Numbered from the stretch's first letter, positions 53,992 to 62,702 are shown. The stretch: DNA of 64,000 nucleotides from Candidatus Shapirobacteria bacterium (GCA_028704885.1 JAQWEN010000001.1:186001-250000); one strand, 5' to 3'. A program made the numbers and translations. The notes: generated by a model not told the origin, from the sequence alone.

Positions 53992-54186
53992 ATGGAAAAG
54001 CTTATTGAGATTTTTAATAAAGGAAGTGGTTTAAATTTAGAACAGGGTGATGTAGTTGTTTTATTTGATAGTAAGACTGAAAAAACGGTTGTGACTGGTC
54101 GATCAAATGCAGAAAATATGGTAAAGGATATTCATGAAACAGTTAAAATGGCATTGGAAAAGGCAGGAATTGAAACAAGAGAATAA
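53992..54186 (+). CDS. Hypothetical protein, 64 aa
   Basis: A small acidic protein: MEKLIEIFNKGSGLNLEQGD, then VVVLFDSKTEKTVVTGRSNAE and a C-terminal helix. The strand-strand-helix pattern suggests a compact fold. No family recognised. It has a clear promoter, and no ribosome site better than weak. It lies upstream of rpsB on the same strand. Confidence 0.6.
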   Translation: MEKLIEIFNKGSGLNLEQGDVVVLFDSKTEKTVVTGRSNAENMVKDIHETVKMALEKAGIETRE

Positions 54187-54204
54187 AGGAAGTTAGCTTT
54201 GTGA

Positions 54205-54279
54205 TATAATTTCCAAGTTAATAATTTTTAAATTTTTAACACGTATTTATCCTGGGTTAATTATTCCCTGTGTTAAAAA
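54205..54279 (+). promoter_or_regulatory. rpsB promoter -10 and leader hairpin
   Basis: TATAAT at 54205-54210 is followed by a hairpin with ten-base arms TTTTTAACAC/GTGTTAAAAA (54233-54279) and an inner GGG/CCC pair, ending 20 bases before the rpsB ATG. It could be an autoregulatory S2 leader; this is inferred from position only. Confidence 0.5.
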
Positions 54280-54299
54280 TCAACAATAAGGAAAACAAC

Positions 54300-55214
54300 A
54301 TGGCAGAAAAAAAGAAAGTCATAACAAAAACCGTCAACCGAAGCGGAAAATCTTTGGTTAAAAAGGCTTTAGTGGTTAAAACTAAAACTCAGAGCAATAT
54401 TACTTCGGAAAACATCAAAAAGATGAATGAAAAAGTAGCGGCCGAGAAAATTGCTTTGGAAAAGAAAAAAAATGAAGTAGACGAGACCGCCGACATTAAA
54501 ACTATGGCGGTTAAAGAAGATAAGAAATATAATTTAACGATTGGATTAAAAGATTTATTAAATGCTGGAAGTCATTTAGGACACAAAATTTCTAAAACTC
54601 ATCCAAAAGCTTTGGAAAATGTTTACACTCAAAAAGATGGAGTCCAAGTTTTTGATTTAGTTAAAACTCTTGATGCTTTAGAAAAAGCCTGCAATTTTAT
54701 TTACAATGCTAAAAGAAATGGTAAACAAATTGCTTTACTTGGAACTAAAAGACAAGCCAGAGAAGTTGTCCGACGAGTCGCTATGGAAGCTGGAGTTCCT
54801 TATGTTACTGACAGATGGTTAGGTGGAACTATCACTAATTGGGAACAAATTAAAAAGAATATTAAAAAATTAACTGATCTTAAAGAAGGTTTAGAAAAAG
54901 GTAAATTTGTTGAGGCGACCAAAAAAGAATTATCGGTTATGAACAAGGAAATTGCCAGATTAGAAAAAATAGTCGGTGGTTTGGTTAATGTTGATAAATT
55001 TTTTGATATTTTGTTTGTAGTTGATGCTGGTTTTGAAAAAACAGCTATTAAAGAAGCTAAAATTCGAAATGTTAAAACTGTCGGAATAGTGGATAGTGAT
55101 GCTAATCCTTTCAAAATTAACTTTGCCATTCCAGCAAATGATGACAGCGTCAAAAGTGTAACTTTAATTGTCGAAGAAATTGGTAAGGCAATTAAGGCTG
55201 CAGGAGTTAAATAA
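54300..55214 (+). CDS. rpsB: 30S ribosomal protein S2 with N-terminal extension
   Basis: uS2, 304 residues from the ATG at 54300, which has AAGGA eight bases upstream; a GTG at 54270 lies in the leader hairpin. From about residue 80 the sequence is canonical: LKDLLNAGSHLGHKISKTHP, QIALLGTKRQAREVV, RWLGGTITNWEQI and VDSDANPFKINFAIPANDD. The first 75 residues are an added Lys/Val/Glu-rich extension, comparable to the one on L1. Confidence 0.95.
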   Translation: MAEKKKVITKTVNRSGKSLVKKALVVKTKTQSNITSENIKKMNEKVAAEKIALEKKKNEVDETADIKTMAVKEDKKYNLTIGLKDLLNAGSHLGHKISKTHPKALENVYTQKDGVQVFDLVKTLDALEKACNFIYNAKRNGKQIALLGTKRQAREVVRRVAMEAGVPYVTDRWLGGTITNWEQIKKNIKKLTDLKEGLEKGKFVEATKKELSVMNKEIARLEKIVGGLVNVDKFFDILFVVDAGFEKTAIKEAKIRNVKTVGIVDSDANPFKINFAIPANDDSVKSVTLIVEEIGKAIKAAGVK

Positions 55215-55216
55215 TA

Positions 55217-55249
55217 GATTTCAGACTATCAGTCTGTTAGATCTCAGTT
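55217..55249. repeat. Dispersed GATCTCAG-type repeat (rpsB-tsf spacer)
   Basis: AGATTTCAGACTATCAG followed by AGATCTCAGTT. A very similar 33-base sequence lies inside the membrane-protein gene at 29884-29917, and a shorter variant inside def at 44182-44213. Confidence 0.55.
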
Positions 55250-55265
55250 AAAATTTAAATTAAAT

Positions 55266-55724
55266 ATGGATAATAACAAAATAATTGAATTAGTTAAAAA
55301 ACTTCGAGCTGAAATGGGCTTGGGAATTATGGAAATTAAAGCAGCTTTGGAAGAGGCTGAAGGCGATGAAACAAAAGCCAAGCAAATTTTAAAAGAAAAA
55401 GGTTTTAAAAAAGCGGAAAGTAAGGCAGAAAGAGAAACTCATCAAGGAAGAGTGGCGACTTATACTCATGCCACCGGTAAAATCGGAGTCATGGTGGAAT
55501 TGCTTTGTGAAACTGATTTTGTGGCTAAACATGAAGATTTTTTAGCCTTAACCAAAGAACTTTGTTTGCAAGTGGCCGCAATGAATCCGGAAACTGTTGA
55601 AGAATTAATGAAACAAGAATTCATTAAAGATCCAAGTAGAACCATTGAAGAAATGGTTAAAGCTTTGATTTCTAAATTCGGTGAAAATATGAAAATCAAC
55701 CGCTTTGCTAGATTTGAAATCTAA
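55266..55724 (+). CDS. tsf: Elongation factor Ts, short form
   Basis: EF-Ts, the EF-Tu nucleotide exchange factor, in a short form of 152 residues. The UBA-like N-terminal domain (VKKLRAEMGLGIMEIKAALEEAEGD), the RVATYTHATGKIGVMVELLCETDFVA motif (as RVATYTHATGKIG and VELLCETDFVA) and the C-terminal KINRFARFEI are present, but the second core subdomain found in longer proteins is missing. Short EF-Ts proteins occur in several bacteria. It follows rpsB as usual. Confidence 0.94.
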   Translation: MDNNKIIELVKKLRAEMGLGIMEIKAALEEAEGDETKAKQILKEKGFKKAESKAERETHQGRVATYTHATGKIGVMVELLCETDFVAKHEDFLALTKELCLQVAAMNPETVEELMKQEFIKDPSRTIEEMVKALISKFGENMKINRFARFEI

Positions 55725-55756
55725 TCCTTCGACGTTGCTCAGGATAAAAATTGTCT

Positions 55757-55786
55757 AAAAACCCTCCGGAATTTCGGAGGGTTTTT
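55757..55786 (+). terminator. Terminator of rpsB-tsf
   Basis: AAAAACCCTCCG/CGGAGGGTTTTT with a six-base loop; a perfect twelve-base stem with T run. Confidence 0.93.
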
Positions 55787-55842
55787 GATTGACATTTAAT
55801 TAATAAGTTTTATTATTTTTTTAGCATTACTATTTTTTAATT

Positions 55843-56538
55843 ATGAAATATAAGGCTAAAAGTAAAAAATTGGGTAAAATTAAATTCATGTTAACCCTCT
55901 TAGCTTTAAGTGGAGGATTATTGGTGGCAACAAAAATGGTGCAAACTAATCAAGAAAATAGAGGTAATGCTGTTGGTAGTACAGTTTACACGGGGTATTC
56001 GGTATTAAATAATACTTTGGAATGTAGAAATGCTGGTGGAATTTGCGCTACATTCAATACAGCTTCAACAAGTTATAGTTTATATAAAGGTACTTGTTCG
56101 GTAAATGGAGTTAGTGGAACTTTTATAACTGGAAAATGTGCTGGTGACTGGAGAACTACTTGCTGCAATACGGGAACATCTTGCTATGTGGGAAATTATA
56201 GAATTCCTAATGGAGCTAAATTCTGCAATACTTTGGCTAAAACTAGAGTTTATGTTTGTAATAGTGGAAATATTGTTTATCAAGGTTTAGATTGTTCTTC
56301 TAGGGGAAAAATTTGTGAAAATGGTAATTGTGTGACTAAACTTTCAGGGACTGATGCTGGGGCGGAAAAGTGTGTAATTAAAGGTGGTAATTGTCAAACT
56401 AATTATGCTAGTTCAGGATTAATAGTTACACCGTCAGAGGGGACTGTGTGTATGATCGGGAATAAATTAGGAACTTTTAAATCTGGTTTGTGTAGTGGTA
56501 AATACATAACTGGATATCGATGTTGCGTTCCTAATTAG
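55843..56538 (+). CDS. Secreted or surface cysteine-rich protein, 231 aa
   Basis: An N-terminal membrane helix (FMLTLLALSGGLLVATKMVQ, about 15-34) is followed by TNQENRGNA and then an extracytoplasmic Cys-rich region. About 20 Cys lie in spaced pairs. The C-terminal segment, CVIKGGNC...GTVC...SGLC...YRCCVPN, matches the N-terminal domain of the dockerin protein at 58249 (CISVGGSC...SDC...NLC...ARCCVPD). Function unknown; probably disulfide-stabilised at the cell surface. Confidence 0.7.
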   Translation: MKYKAKSKKLGKIKFMLTLLALSGGLLVATKMVQTNQENRGNAVGSTVYTGYSVLNNTLECRNAGGICATFNTASTSYSLYKGTCSVNGVSGTFITGKCAGDWRTTCCNTGTSCYVGNYRIPNGAKFCNTLAKTRVYVCNSGNIVYQGLDCSSRGKICENGNCVTKLSGTDAGAEKCVIKGGNCQTNYASSGLIVTPSEGTVCMIGNKLGTFKSGLCSGKYITGYRCCVPN

Positions 56539-56552
56539 GCTAAAAATTTTGG

Positions 56553-56558
56553 TATAAT
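56553..56558 (+). promoter_or_regulatory. -10 hexamer of frr, leaderless-type
   Basis: TTTGGTATAAT with TATAAT ending seven bases before the frr ATG at 56566. Confidence 0.6.
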
Positions 56559-56565
56559 TTGGTAT

Positions 56566-57117
56566 ATGATAAATTTCACCGACGTAAAAACTAGAATGGA
56601 AAAAATTAGTGCTTTGTTTGCTAATGATATTGCTTCAATAAGGACAGGAAGAGCAACTCCAGGATTAATTGAAAATGTAGTAGTGACGGTTTATAACGGC
56701 CAAAAAATGAAATTAATTGAATTAGGATCGATTGGAGTGCCAGATGTTCGCAGTTTAACTTTTGAACCATGGGATCAACCAATAATAAGGGAAATTGCTA
56801 ATGGAATTTCGGTGGCTAATATTGGAATGACACCAGTAGTAGATGGAAGTATTATTAGGATGAGCTTGCCAATGTTGACAGTGGAACAGAGAGAAGATTA
56901 TATAAAACTTTTGGGAAGAAAATTGGAGGGAGCTAGGGTGATGATTAGAGATGCTAGAGCTGATTTCAGATTTGATTTACAAAAAGCTAAACAAGACAAA
57001 TCGGTTTCAGAAGATGAACTTAAAAGAGATGAAACTGAGTTACAAAAAACAACTGATCTTTATGTGACCAAATTGGAAGAGATGGCCAAGAAAAAAGAAT
57101 TGGAGATTAGAGGATAA
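56566..57117 (+). CDS. frr: Ribosome recycling factor
   Basis: RRF, 183 residues, dissociates post-termination ribosomes with EF-G. Typical parts are RMEKISALFANDIASIRTGRA (split as MEKISALFANDIASIRTGRA), PWDQPIIREI and LTVEQREDYIKLLGRKLEGARV, plus the C-terminal helix with DELKRDETELQKTTDLYVTKLE. Full length and normal. rseP starts two bases after its stop. Confidence 0.96.
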   Translation: MINFTDVKTRMEKISALFANDIASIRTGRATPGLIENVVVTVYNGQKMKLIELGSIGVPDVRSLTFEPWDQPIIREIANGISVANIGMTPVVDGSIIRMSLPMLTVEQREDYIKLLGRKLEGARVMIRDARADFRFDLQKAKQDKSVSEDELKRDETELQKTTDLYVTKLEEMAKKKELEIRG

Positions 57118-57119
57118 CT

Positions 57120-58157
57120 ATGGATTTGATAATTTTTATAGTAGCGCTGTCGATTTTAGTTTTGGTTCATGAATTTGGCCATTTTTTTGCGGCCAGAAGA
57201 ACTGGAGTGAAAGTGGAAGAGTTTGGTTTGGGTTTGCCACCAAGAATTATGGGAAAGAAAATTGGAGATACTATATATAGTATAAATTGGTTGCCAATTG
57301 GTGGTTTTTGTAAATTATATGGAGAAGATGGTGACGGCAAGGGTGGCGAAGCTTTTAATCATAAAAAACCATGGCAAAAATTAATAATAGTTTTGGGTGG
57401 AGTGTTGATGAATTTGGTCTTGGCAATTGTGATTTTTAGTGTGGTTTATACAATTTTAGGAATTCCAGAACAAACTGATAAAGTGACAATCATTGGAATT
57501 TCAAAAGATTCACCGGCAGAAAAAGCTGGATTGAAAGAAGACGATGTTATTTTTAAGGTGGCAGACAAAGAAATTAAAAATCCAAATGAATTGACAACTG
57601 AAGTGGCAAAATATAAGGGGAAGGATGTTCAATTAATAATTAATAATAAAGAGATAGTTGTTAATGTTAGAGAAAATCCACCAGAAGGAGAAGGGGCAAT
57701 TGGAATTGCAATTTCAAATACGGAAATGATAAAAGTGCCTTGGTATCGAATCGATAAAGAGATTATAGCTGGTTTTAAGGAAGCCTATTATTGGGGAAAA
57801 ATTATAGCTGGGGGAGTGTTTAAAATGATTTCTGGATTATTTATGGGACAAGTACCAAAAGATGTTTCTGGTCCAATTGGAATGTATGAGGCGACCAGTT
57901 CAATTAATAAGAATCAAGGGTTTTTGGCAGTGGTTCATTTTTTTGGGATTGTGTCGGTTAATTTAGCGATAGTAAATATTTTGCCTTTTCCAGCTTTGGA
58001 TGGTGGCAGAATTATTTTTGTACTTTACGAAATGATCACTAAAAGAAAAGCCAATCAAAAATTAGAAATGGTGGTAAACAATATTGGAATGATATTGCTT
58101 TTGGGATTGATCTTGTTGATAACAGTAGGGGATATTAGCCGAGTTTTGCAAAAGTAA
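57120..58157 (+). CDS. rseP: RIP metalloprotease RseP with one PDZ domain
   Basis: A site-2 protease of 345 residues. The zinc motif HEFGH is at about 17-21 (LVLVHEFGHFFAARR), the third ligand in NILPFPALDGGRI near residue 290. A PDZ domain occupies about 115-195 (GISKDSPAEKAGLKEDDVIF). Four membrane segments are visible. It may cleave anti-sigma factors or remnant signal peptides; no candidate substrate lies nearby. Confidence 0.93.
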   Translation: MDLIIFIVALSILVLVHEFGHFFAARRTGVKVEEFGLGLPPRIMGKKIGDTIYSINWLPIGGFCKLYGEDGDGKGGEAFNHKKPWQKLIIVLGGVLMNLVLAIVIFSVVYTILGIPEQTDKVTIIGISKDSPAEKAGLKEDDVIFKVADKEIKNPNELTTEVAKYKGKDVQLIINNKEIVVNVRENPPEGEGAIGIAISNTEMIKVPWYRIDKEIIAGFKEAYYWGKIIAGGVFKMISGLFMGQVPKDVSGPIGMYEATSSINKNQGFLAVVHFFGIVSVNLAIVNILPFPALDGGRIIFVLYEMITKRKANQKLEMVVNNIGMILLLGLILLITVGDISRVLQK

Positions 58158-58248
58158 AATCAGCTGATTTTCAGGTGTTTTTGGAACTGATACGTTGACA
58201 TGGTTTTTTAAAAGTGCTTTACTTTTCTATAAGATATTTTTTATAAAA

Positions 58249-60015
58249 ATGAAACAAAACAAAGGTATTTCCCAAATTATGGTGATGCTTGTTATGTTGG
58301 TTTTAGCAATAGCACTTCCAATAACGACAAGATTAGTACAAAAGAGTCTGGAAAATAGAAGTAAAGCGACTATAGCTTTTTTAGATTATGCTGAAGTATG
58401 CACTGGAGATGCTAGTTGTAAACCACCATCTGGTCAAACTTCTGGTTTTTGTACAGATACTACACATTTAACTAATTGGCCATCTTTTAATAAAGGAGCT
58501 CCTCCTGTTTGTTCTTATGGATGGGGAAATAGTAGTAACACTAGACGTAATGAGGCTTGTATATCAGTAGGTGGTAGTTGTACTGAGGCATATGCAACTC
58601 CTTGGGGAAGTGATTGTAAAACAGATAAAGGTGTTGATGGTACTGTGGTTTGGAATTTGTGTTTGGCTGACCCCTATCTTGGTGTTGCAAGATGTTGTGT
58701 CCCTGATACTGTTTATGCTCAATGTGGGACTATTAATGATTCATGTGTTAAAGGAACGCTTACTCAAATGGATGATACGGATACTCAATTTAAATGGAAA
58801 TGTACGGGTTATGTAAATAAAGTAAGTGTTGAATGTAGTGCAGCTAAACCGGTCTGTACTACCGGTGATAAACAATGTTCCGGAACTAAACTTCAAACTT
58901 GTACCAATAATGCTTGGTCTGACACCACTGATTGTGGAGCTCTAGGTTGTAACTCAACTATTAAAGCTTGTAATGCTCAAGTCTGTACTACCGGATCGAC
59001 GCAATGTTTGAATAGTAATACTAAACAAACTTGTGCCAATAATGCTTGGGGTGGAAATGAAACTTGTACTTATGGTTGTAGTGGTGGTACTTGTAGTAAT
59101 CCAATTTGTGGTGCTACCGATAAGAAATGTTTAGATAATATATTACAAAAGTGTAATGCGGCTAGAACTGGTTGGGAAACCGACACTGATTGTGGAGCTT
59201 TAGGCTGTAATTCAACTTCTAAAACTTGCAATGTATGTGTAAATGGATATCAAAAATGTAGTACGAGCGACAATTATTTTACCTGTAATGATGGTCAATG
59301 GTCGACTTCAACTACTGATTGCACAGGTGATAAAGTTTGTACTGATGGTGCAAATTCTGACTCTGTTTGTCATGATCCTGAATATGTGGCACCAAAATTA
59401 AATATGCAGATAGCTTTGTTGGGAGTAGGTGTTTCTGGTACGACACCTAAATGTTTGGGAGATATTAAATTAAAGATAAATGTATCTAAAGTTGGCCAGC
59501 CAGGAATTACTAGAGAAATAACAGCAACTAAGGTTGATGGTAAATTTTCAACTATAAAAACGGCTGGTGATGGTTATCAAGTTTATCAAGTTAGTAATTT
59601 TGCTCTTGATAACACTTTTGCATTAACAGATAAAATTTATATAAATATTACCGGGGCAAATAATAGTAATAATTTGAAATTATTGACAACTCTTTATGGT
59701 AAAAATAATCAAACCGATGGTTTTGTGCCACAAGATGAAAGTCAGATATTAGTTTCTTCTTTAGTCAACAACACTTTAAATTTATATAATTATCCGATTT
59801 TAAATGGTGATATCGGTTCAGAAACTGCCAGTACTCAAGGAGATGGTGTTATAAATGGCTTTGATTTTGTGCATATGAAAAATCAATGGAATGAAAGTGT
59901 GACAGCTAATGAAACATTGAGGTCTGATTTGAATGGAGATTGTTTTGTCGACAGTATTGATCTTCAAATTTATAAGAATTCGACATCGGTGCAATATAAT
60001 GCAAAAACTTTTTAA
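58249..60015 (+). CDS. Cysteine-rich surface protein with C-terminal dockerin domain
   Basis: 588 residues from the ATG at 58249; a TTG 54 bases upstream overlaps a TTGACA promoter-like box. The N-terminal helix (IMVMLVMLVLAIALPITTRL, about 9-28) is followed by VQKSLENRSKA. Then come a CCVPD-type domain like that of the 55843 protein and four Cys-rich units around residues 195-380 (QCSGTKLQTCTNNAWSDTTDC and variants, split here at QCSGTKLQTCTNNAWS). The end has two calcium-loop-like motifs, GDGVINGFDF and DLNGDCFVDSIDL: a type I dockerin. It likely docks on the neighbouring cohesin proteins. Confidence 0.78.
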   Translation: MKQNKGISQIMVMLVMLVLAIALPITTRLVQKSLENRSKATIAFLDYAEVCTGDASCKPPSGQTSGFCTDTTHLTNWPSFNKGAPPVCSYGWGNSSNTRRNEACISVGGSCTEAYATPWGSDCKTDKGVDGTVVWNLCLADPYLGVARCCVPDTVYAQCGTINDSCVKGTLTQMDDTDTQFKWKCTGYVNKVSVECSAAKPVCTTGDKQCSGTKLQTCTNNAWSDTTDCGALGCNSTIKACNAQVCTTGSTQCLNSNTKQTCANNAWGGNETCTYGCSGGTCSNPICGATDKKCLDNILQKCNAARTGWETDTDCGALGCNSTSKTCNVCVNGYQKCSTSDNYFTCNDGQWSTSTTDCTGDKVCTDGANSDSVCHDPEYVAPKLNMQIALLGVGVSGTTPKCLGDIKLKINVSKVGQPGITREITATKVDGKFSTIKTAGDGYQVYQVSNFALDNTFALTDKIYINITGANNSNNLKLLTTLYGKNNQTDGFVPQDESQILVSSLVNNTLNLYNYPILNGDIGSETASTQGDGVINGFDFVHMKNQWNESVTANETLRSDLNGDCFVDSIDLQIYKNSTSVQYNAKTF

Positions 60016-60031
60016 AAATTAAACCTAAACA

Positions 60032-60640
60032 ATGGAAAACAATAATAAAATACTGAAAATTTTGATACCAATAATAGCAGTAGTAATTATTTTTGAAAGT
60101 GTAATGTTGGTATCTGGTTTAGAAAAAAGTAATATTGTAACAAAAGAATCGACTGGTTCGGCGGAAACAAAAAAGGAGGAAGTGGTAGTTGGTAATGCTT
60201 TTGATTTGGTTTTTTCGACTGATTCTAAAGAAATGAAGGTTGATAAAAATTATCAAATTAAGTTGCAAGGTTTAGTAAAAGAAAAAAATACTTTGGATGC
60301 AATTGATATTTCAATCAAATATGATGCTAAAAATTTAGATATTACTAATTTGGTTTTTGATGAAAAATTACCGAAACCATTTATAGGTCAAATAATAAAA
60401 GAAGACGGAATGATAGTGGTGAAATATTTGATAGAAACCAAACAGGGGATGACTTTTAATGTTAATGACGTTGTCTCTTTGGTTAGTTTTAATGTTAAAA
60501 CAAGAGTGGCTGGCAATTATGAATTTGAAGTTGCTACTGGTAATGAAGATAAAAAATTTGCTACTATGTTTATAGAAAATACTTCGGCTAAGGCTTTGCC
60601 TTTCTCAGGTAATAAATTAGAAATTAATGTAATTAAGTAA
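60032..60640 (+). CDS. Membrane-anchored cohesin-like protein
   Basis: A 202-residue protein with an N-terminal membrane helix (ILIPIIAVVIIFESVMLVSGL, about 10-29) and one extracytoplasmic domain (about 55-200). FDLVFSTDSKEMKVDKNYQI, LDAIDISIKYDAKNLDITNL and DVVSLVSFNVKTRVAGNYEF have the spacing of a cohesin (strand, aromatic YD..L.I, and SF.V). It lies between the dockerin protein and a second cohesin protein. Cohesin assignment is from pattern, not a database match. Confidence 0.65.
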   Translation: MENNNKILKILIPIIAVVIIFESVMLVSGLEKSNIVTKESTGSAETKKEEVVVGNAFDLVFSTDSKEMKVDKNYQIKLQGLVKEKNTLDAIDISIKYDAKNLDITNLVFDEKLPKPFIGQIIKEDGMIVVKYLIETKQGMTFNVNDVVSLVSFNVKTRVAGNYEFEVATGNEDKKFATMFIENTSAKALPFSGNKLEINVIK

Positions 60641-60642
60641 AA

Positions 60643-61356
60643 ATGAAAAAGACAATATCAAATTTATTATTGACGGGAGCTTTTTTATTGTTGTCTACTA
60701 AAGTTGTAGCTGCGGCTGACCCAAAGTTATATTTTAGCCCAGCAACTGGGAGCTATCATGTTAACGATACTTTTGCAGTGACGATGATGATTGATTCTGG
60801 GGCGATGGTGGCTGGAGCAGCAGATTTAGTGGGAACTTTTGATCCGGCGTTGTTAGAGATTACAAGTATAGAAACTGCTACTGATATGGCATTTAATAAG
60901 AGTGTTAGCGGTGGTTCTTGTTCAAATAATTCTACTGCAGAATGGGCTACTGGAAAATTCTCGGCTGTTTGTTATTCATCAATGACAGCTGGTGATCAGA
61001 TAACTACTGGAAATTTAATGGTGATTACTTTTAAGGCAAAAGCAGTGGGTACAGCAACGGTTGGTTATACTTGTGATGGTACTTCTGGTGATTCAAATAT
61101 AACTCAAACATCACCAATTAAAGATATTATAGTTTGTTCAGCTAATGGCAGTGGTTCTTATACAATAACAGCTGCAACTGGGGATGCGGCTACTCCAACA
61201 CCAACAACTGGTTCTTCAACCTCTACTTCCACAACAGTTACACCTACAACTGTTCCAACACAATTACCTCAGACAGGAGGGGTGGCAACAACTGTTGGTT
61301 TGATTGTTTTCGGAGCTATTAGTTTTGCCTCAGCATTGTTTTTGAAATTTCTATGA
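60643..61356 (+). CDS. Secreted cohesin-domain protein with LPxTG sorting signal
   Basis: 237 residues. A signal peptide (LLLTGAFLLLSTKVVAAADP) precedes a cohesin domain (about 25-178: LYFSPATGSYHVNDTFAVTM, GTFDPALLEITSIE, LMVITFKAKAVGTATV). A Thr/Ser/Pro linker follows, then LPQTGG, a hydrophobic segment and a short end, the layout of a sortase substrate. The end is weakly basic (KFL). A sortase gene is not in the window. It starts two bases after the upstream cohesin gene. Confidence 0.78.
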   Translation: MKKTISNLLLTGAFLLLSTKVVAAADPKLYFSPATGSYHVNDTFAVTMMIDSGAMVAGAADLVGTFDPALLEITSIETATDMAFNKSVSGGSCSNNSTAEWATGKFSAVCYSSMTAGDQITTGNLMVITFKAKAVGTATVGYTCDGTSGDSNITQTSPIKDIIVCSANGSGSYTITAATGDAATPTPTTGSSTSTSTTVTPTTVPTQLPQTGGVATTVGLIVFGAISFASALFLKFL

Positions 61357-62021
61357 AAGGTAAGGTTAACTTAAAAACGATAATTATTTTTGCTATTTTG
61401 ATTGTAGTAATTGTATTGTCGGTTTTATTAGTTGGGAAAGCCAAAACTTTTTTAAGTGGAGCAACAGCTGATTATGAACCACAAAATTTATTGGCCGTTC
61501 CTAAAGAAGATGGTAAAACAGCAATGGTTTCTTGGACAACTGATAAAGAAGTGAAGGCTTCTGTTTTTTACGGAACTAATATGGCAAGTTTGCTTTTAAT
61601 GGCAGAAGATGTGGAAGTGGCAGTTGATCATAATATTTTATTAACAAATTTAAAGAGTAATACGACTTATTACTATAAAATAGTGGTCGACAATGACAAT
61701 ATTTTTGATAATGGGGGAATGATGTATAACTTTAAAACTAATGGTAGCGATGAAGTATTAGAACCAGTAGTTACAATTGAACCGACATTAGTTCCAACTT
61801 TAACAGCTTCTTCATCAAGTAGTTCAGCGATTAGTTCATCAACTTGCAACAGAACAACAGATTATAACAAAGATGGGGTAATTAATAGTGTTGATTATAT
61901 TTCCTGTACAAAAGGAATAATTACTCCAACAGCTGAGGACGCTTGTGCTGGTGATTATAATAAAGATGGAGTAACTAACAGCTTAGACAGAATAAAGTGT
62001 TTACAAGACACCAAAAGATAG
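61353..62021 (+). CDS. Membrane-anchored FnIII-like protein with C-terminal dockerin
   Basis: 222 residues. An N-terminal membrane helix (TIIIFAILIVVIVLSVLLVG, about 9-28) leads to a fibronectin III/purple-phosphatase-N-like domain (ENLLAVPKEDG-type start, AMVSWTTDKEVKASVFYG, NTTYYYKIVVDN). A Thr/Ser linker follows, then a dockerin with two clear loops, DYNKDGVINSVD and DYNKDGVTNSLD. The start overlaps the LPxTG cohesin gene, so both are made together and are likely partners. Confidence 0.8.
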   Translation: MKGKVNLKTIIIFAILIVVIVLSVLLVGKAKTFLSGATADYEPQNLLAVPKEDGKTAMVSWTTDKEVKASVFYGTNMASLLLMAEDVEVAVDHNILLTNLKSNTTYYYKIVVDNDNIFDNGGMMYNFKTNGSDEVLEPVVTIEPTLVPTLTASSSSSSAISSSTCNRTTDYNKDGVINSVDYISCTKGIITPTAEDACAGDYNKDGVTNSLDRIKCLQDTKR

Positions 62022-62062
62022 GTAAAATAAGAAACTTTAAATTAAAGGAGGTGTGAGTTTTA

Positions 62063-62281
62063 ATGCCAATTATAGTAAAGAAAAATAAAGGTGAATCAAA
62101 AGACGATATTATCGGTAAATTTAGAAGGCTTTGTTTGGAAGAGGATATTACTGAAGAAGTTAGAAAAAGAACTTCTTATGTAAAACCATCTGAAGAAAGA
62201 TATGCTAAAAAGAAAATAATTGTTTGGCGAGATAAATGTCGCAGAAAAGCAAAAAATTCCAGAAGACACGATGCGAAATAA
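62063..62281 (+). CDS. rpsU: 30S ribosomal protein S21
   Basis: bS21, 72 residues, basic: IIVKKNKGESKDDIIGKFRR, then EEVRKRTSYVKPSEERYAKKK. The ribosome site AAAGGAGGTGTG lies upstream. The stop overlaps the start of the YqeY gene. The rpsU-yqeY-ybeY-dnaX order resembles a translation/replication housekeeping block. Confidence 0.93.
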   Translation: MPIIVKKNKGESKDDIIGKFRRLCLEEDITEEVRKRTSYVKPSEERYAKKKIIVWRDKCRRKAKNSRRHDAK

Positions 62282-62702
62282 ATTAAAACAAGACAGTTTT
62301 GATGCGTTAAAAAACCGTGATAATAAACGGGTGGATGTGTTGCGATTTTTAATTTCATTAATTGATAAAAAAGAATTGCAACTGCCACCCGGTGATATGA
62401 CAGAAGTTGAAGAAATTGGAGTTTTGAGAAAAGAGTTAAAAAATAAAGAAGAATCGAGAGAAATGTTTTTAAAAGCGGGAAGACAGGATTTGGTCGATCA
62501 ATTAGACTATGAAATAGTGGTGGTTAAAGAATATTTACCGGCAGAAATTAGTGAAGAAAAAATTACCGAGATTGTAGTTCAAGCGATTGCCAATAATGGT
62601 AATAATTTTGGATTAATCATGAAGGAAGTTATGACTAAAACCGGTGGAAGTGTTGACGGAGGAGTAATTTCCAAGATAGTTAAAGAAAAAATAAATGGAT
62701 AA
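62271..62702 (+). CDS. yqeY: GatB/YqeY domain protein
   Basis: 143 residues from the ATG at 62271, which overlaps the rpsU stop. The family start LKQDSFDALKNRDNKRVDVLRFLISLI and the motifs EEIGVLRKELKNKEESREMF, YLPAEISEEKI and VMTKTGGSVDGGVISKIVKE (split) match YqeY. Its C-terminal part is related to the tRNA-binding tail of GatB, but the stand-alone role is not settled. Confidence 0.9.
   Translation: MRNKLKQDSFDALKNRDNKRVDVLRFLISLIDKKELQLPPGDMTEVEEIGVLRKELKNKEESREMFLKAGRQDLVDQLDYEIVVVKEYLPAEISEEKITEIVVQAIANNGNNFGLIMKEVMTKTGGSVDGGVISKIVKEKING

Noticed and set aside
58195..58248. Upstream TTG start of the dockerin protein
   Set aside because: The TTG belongs to a TTGACA promoter-like box; the ATG at 58249 gives a proper membrane-anchor start.
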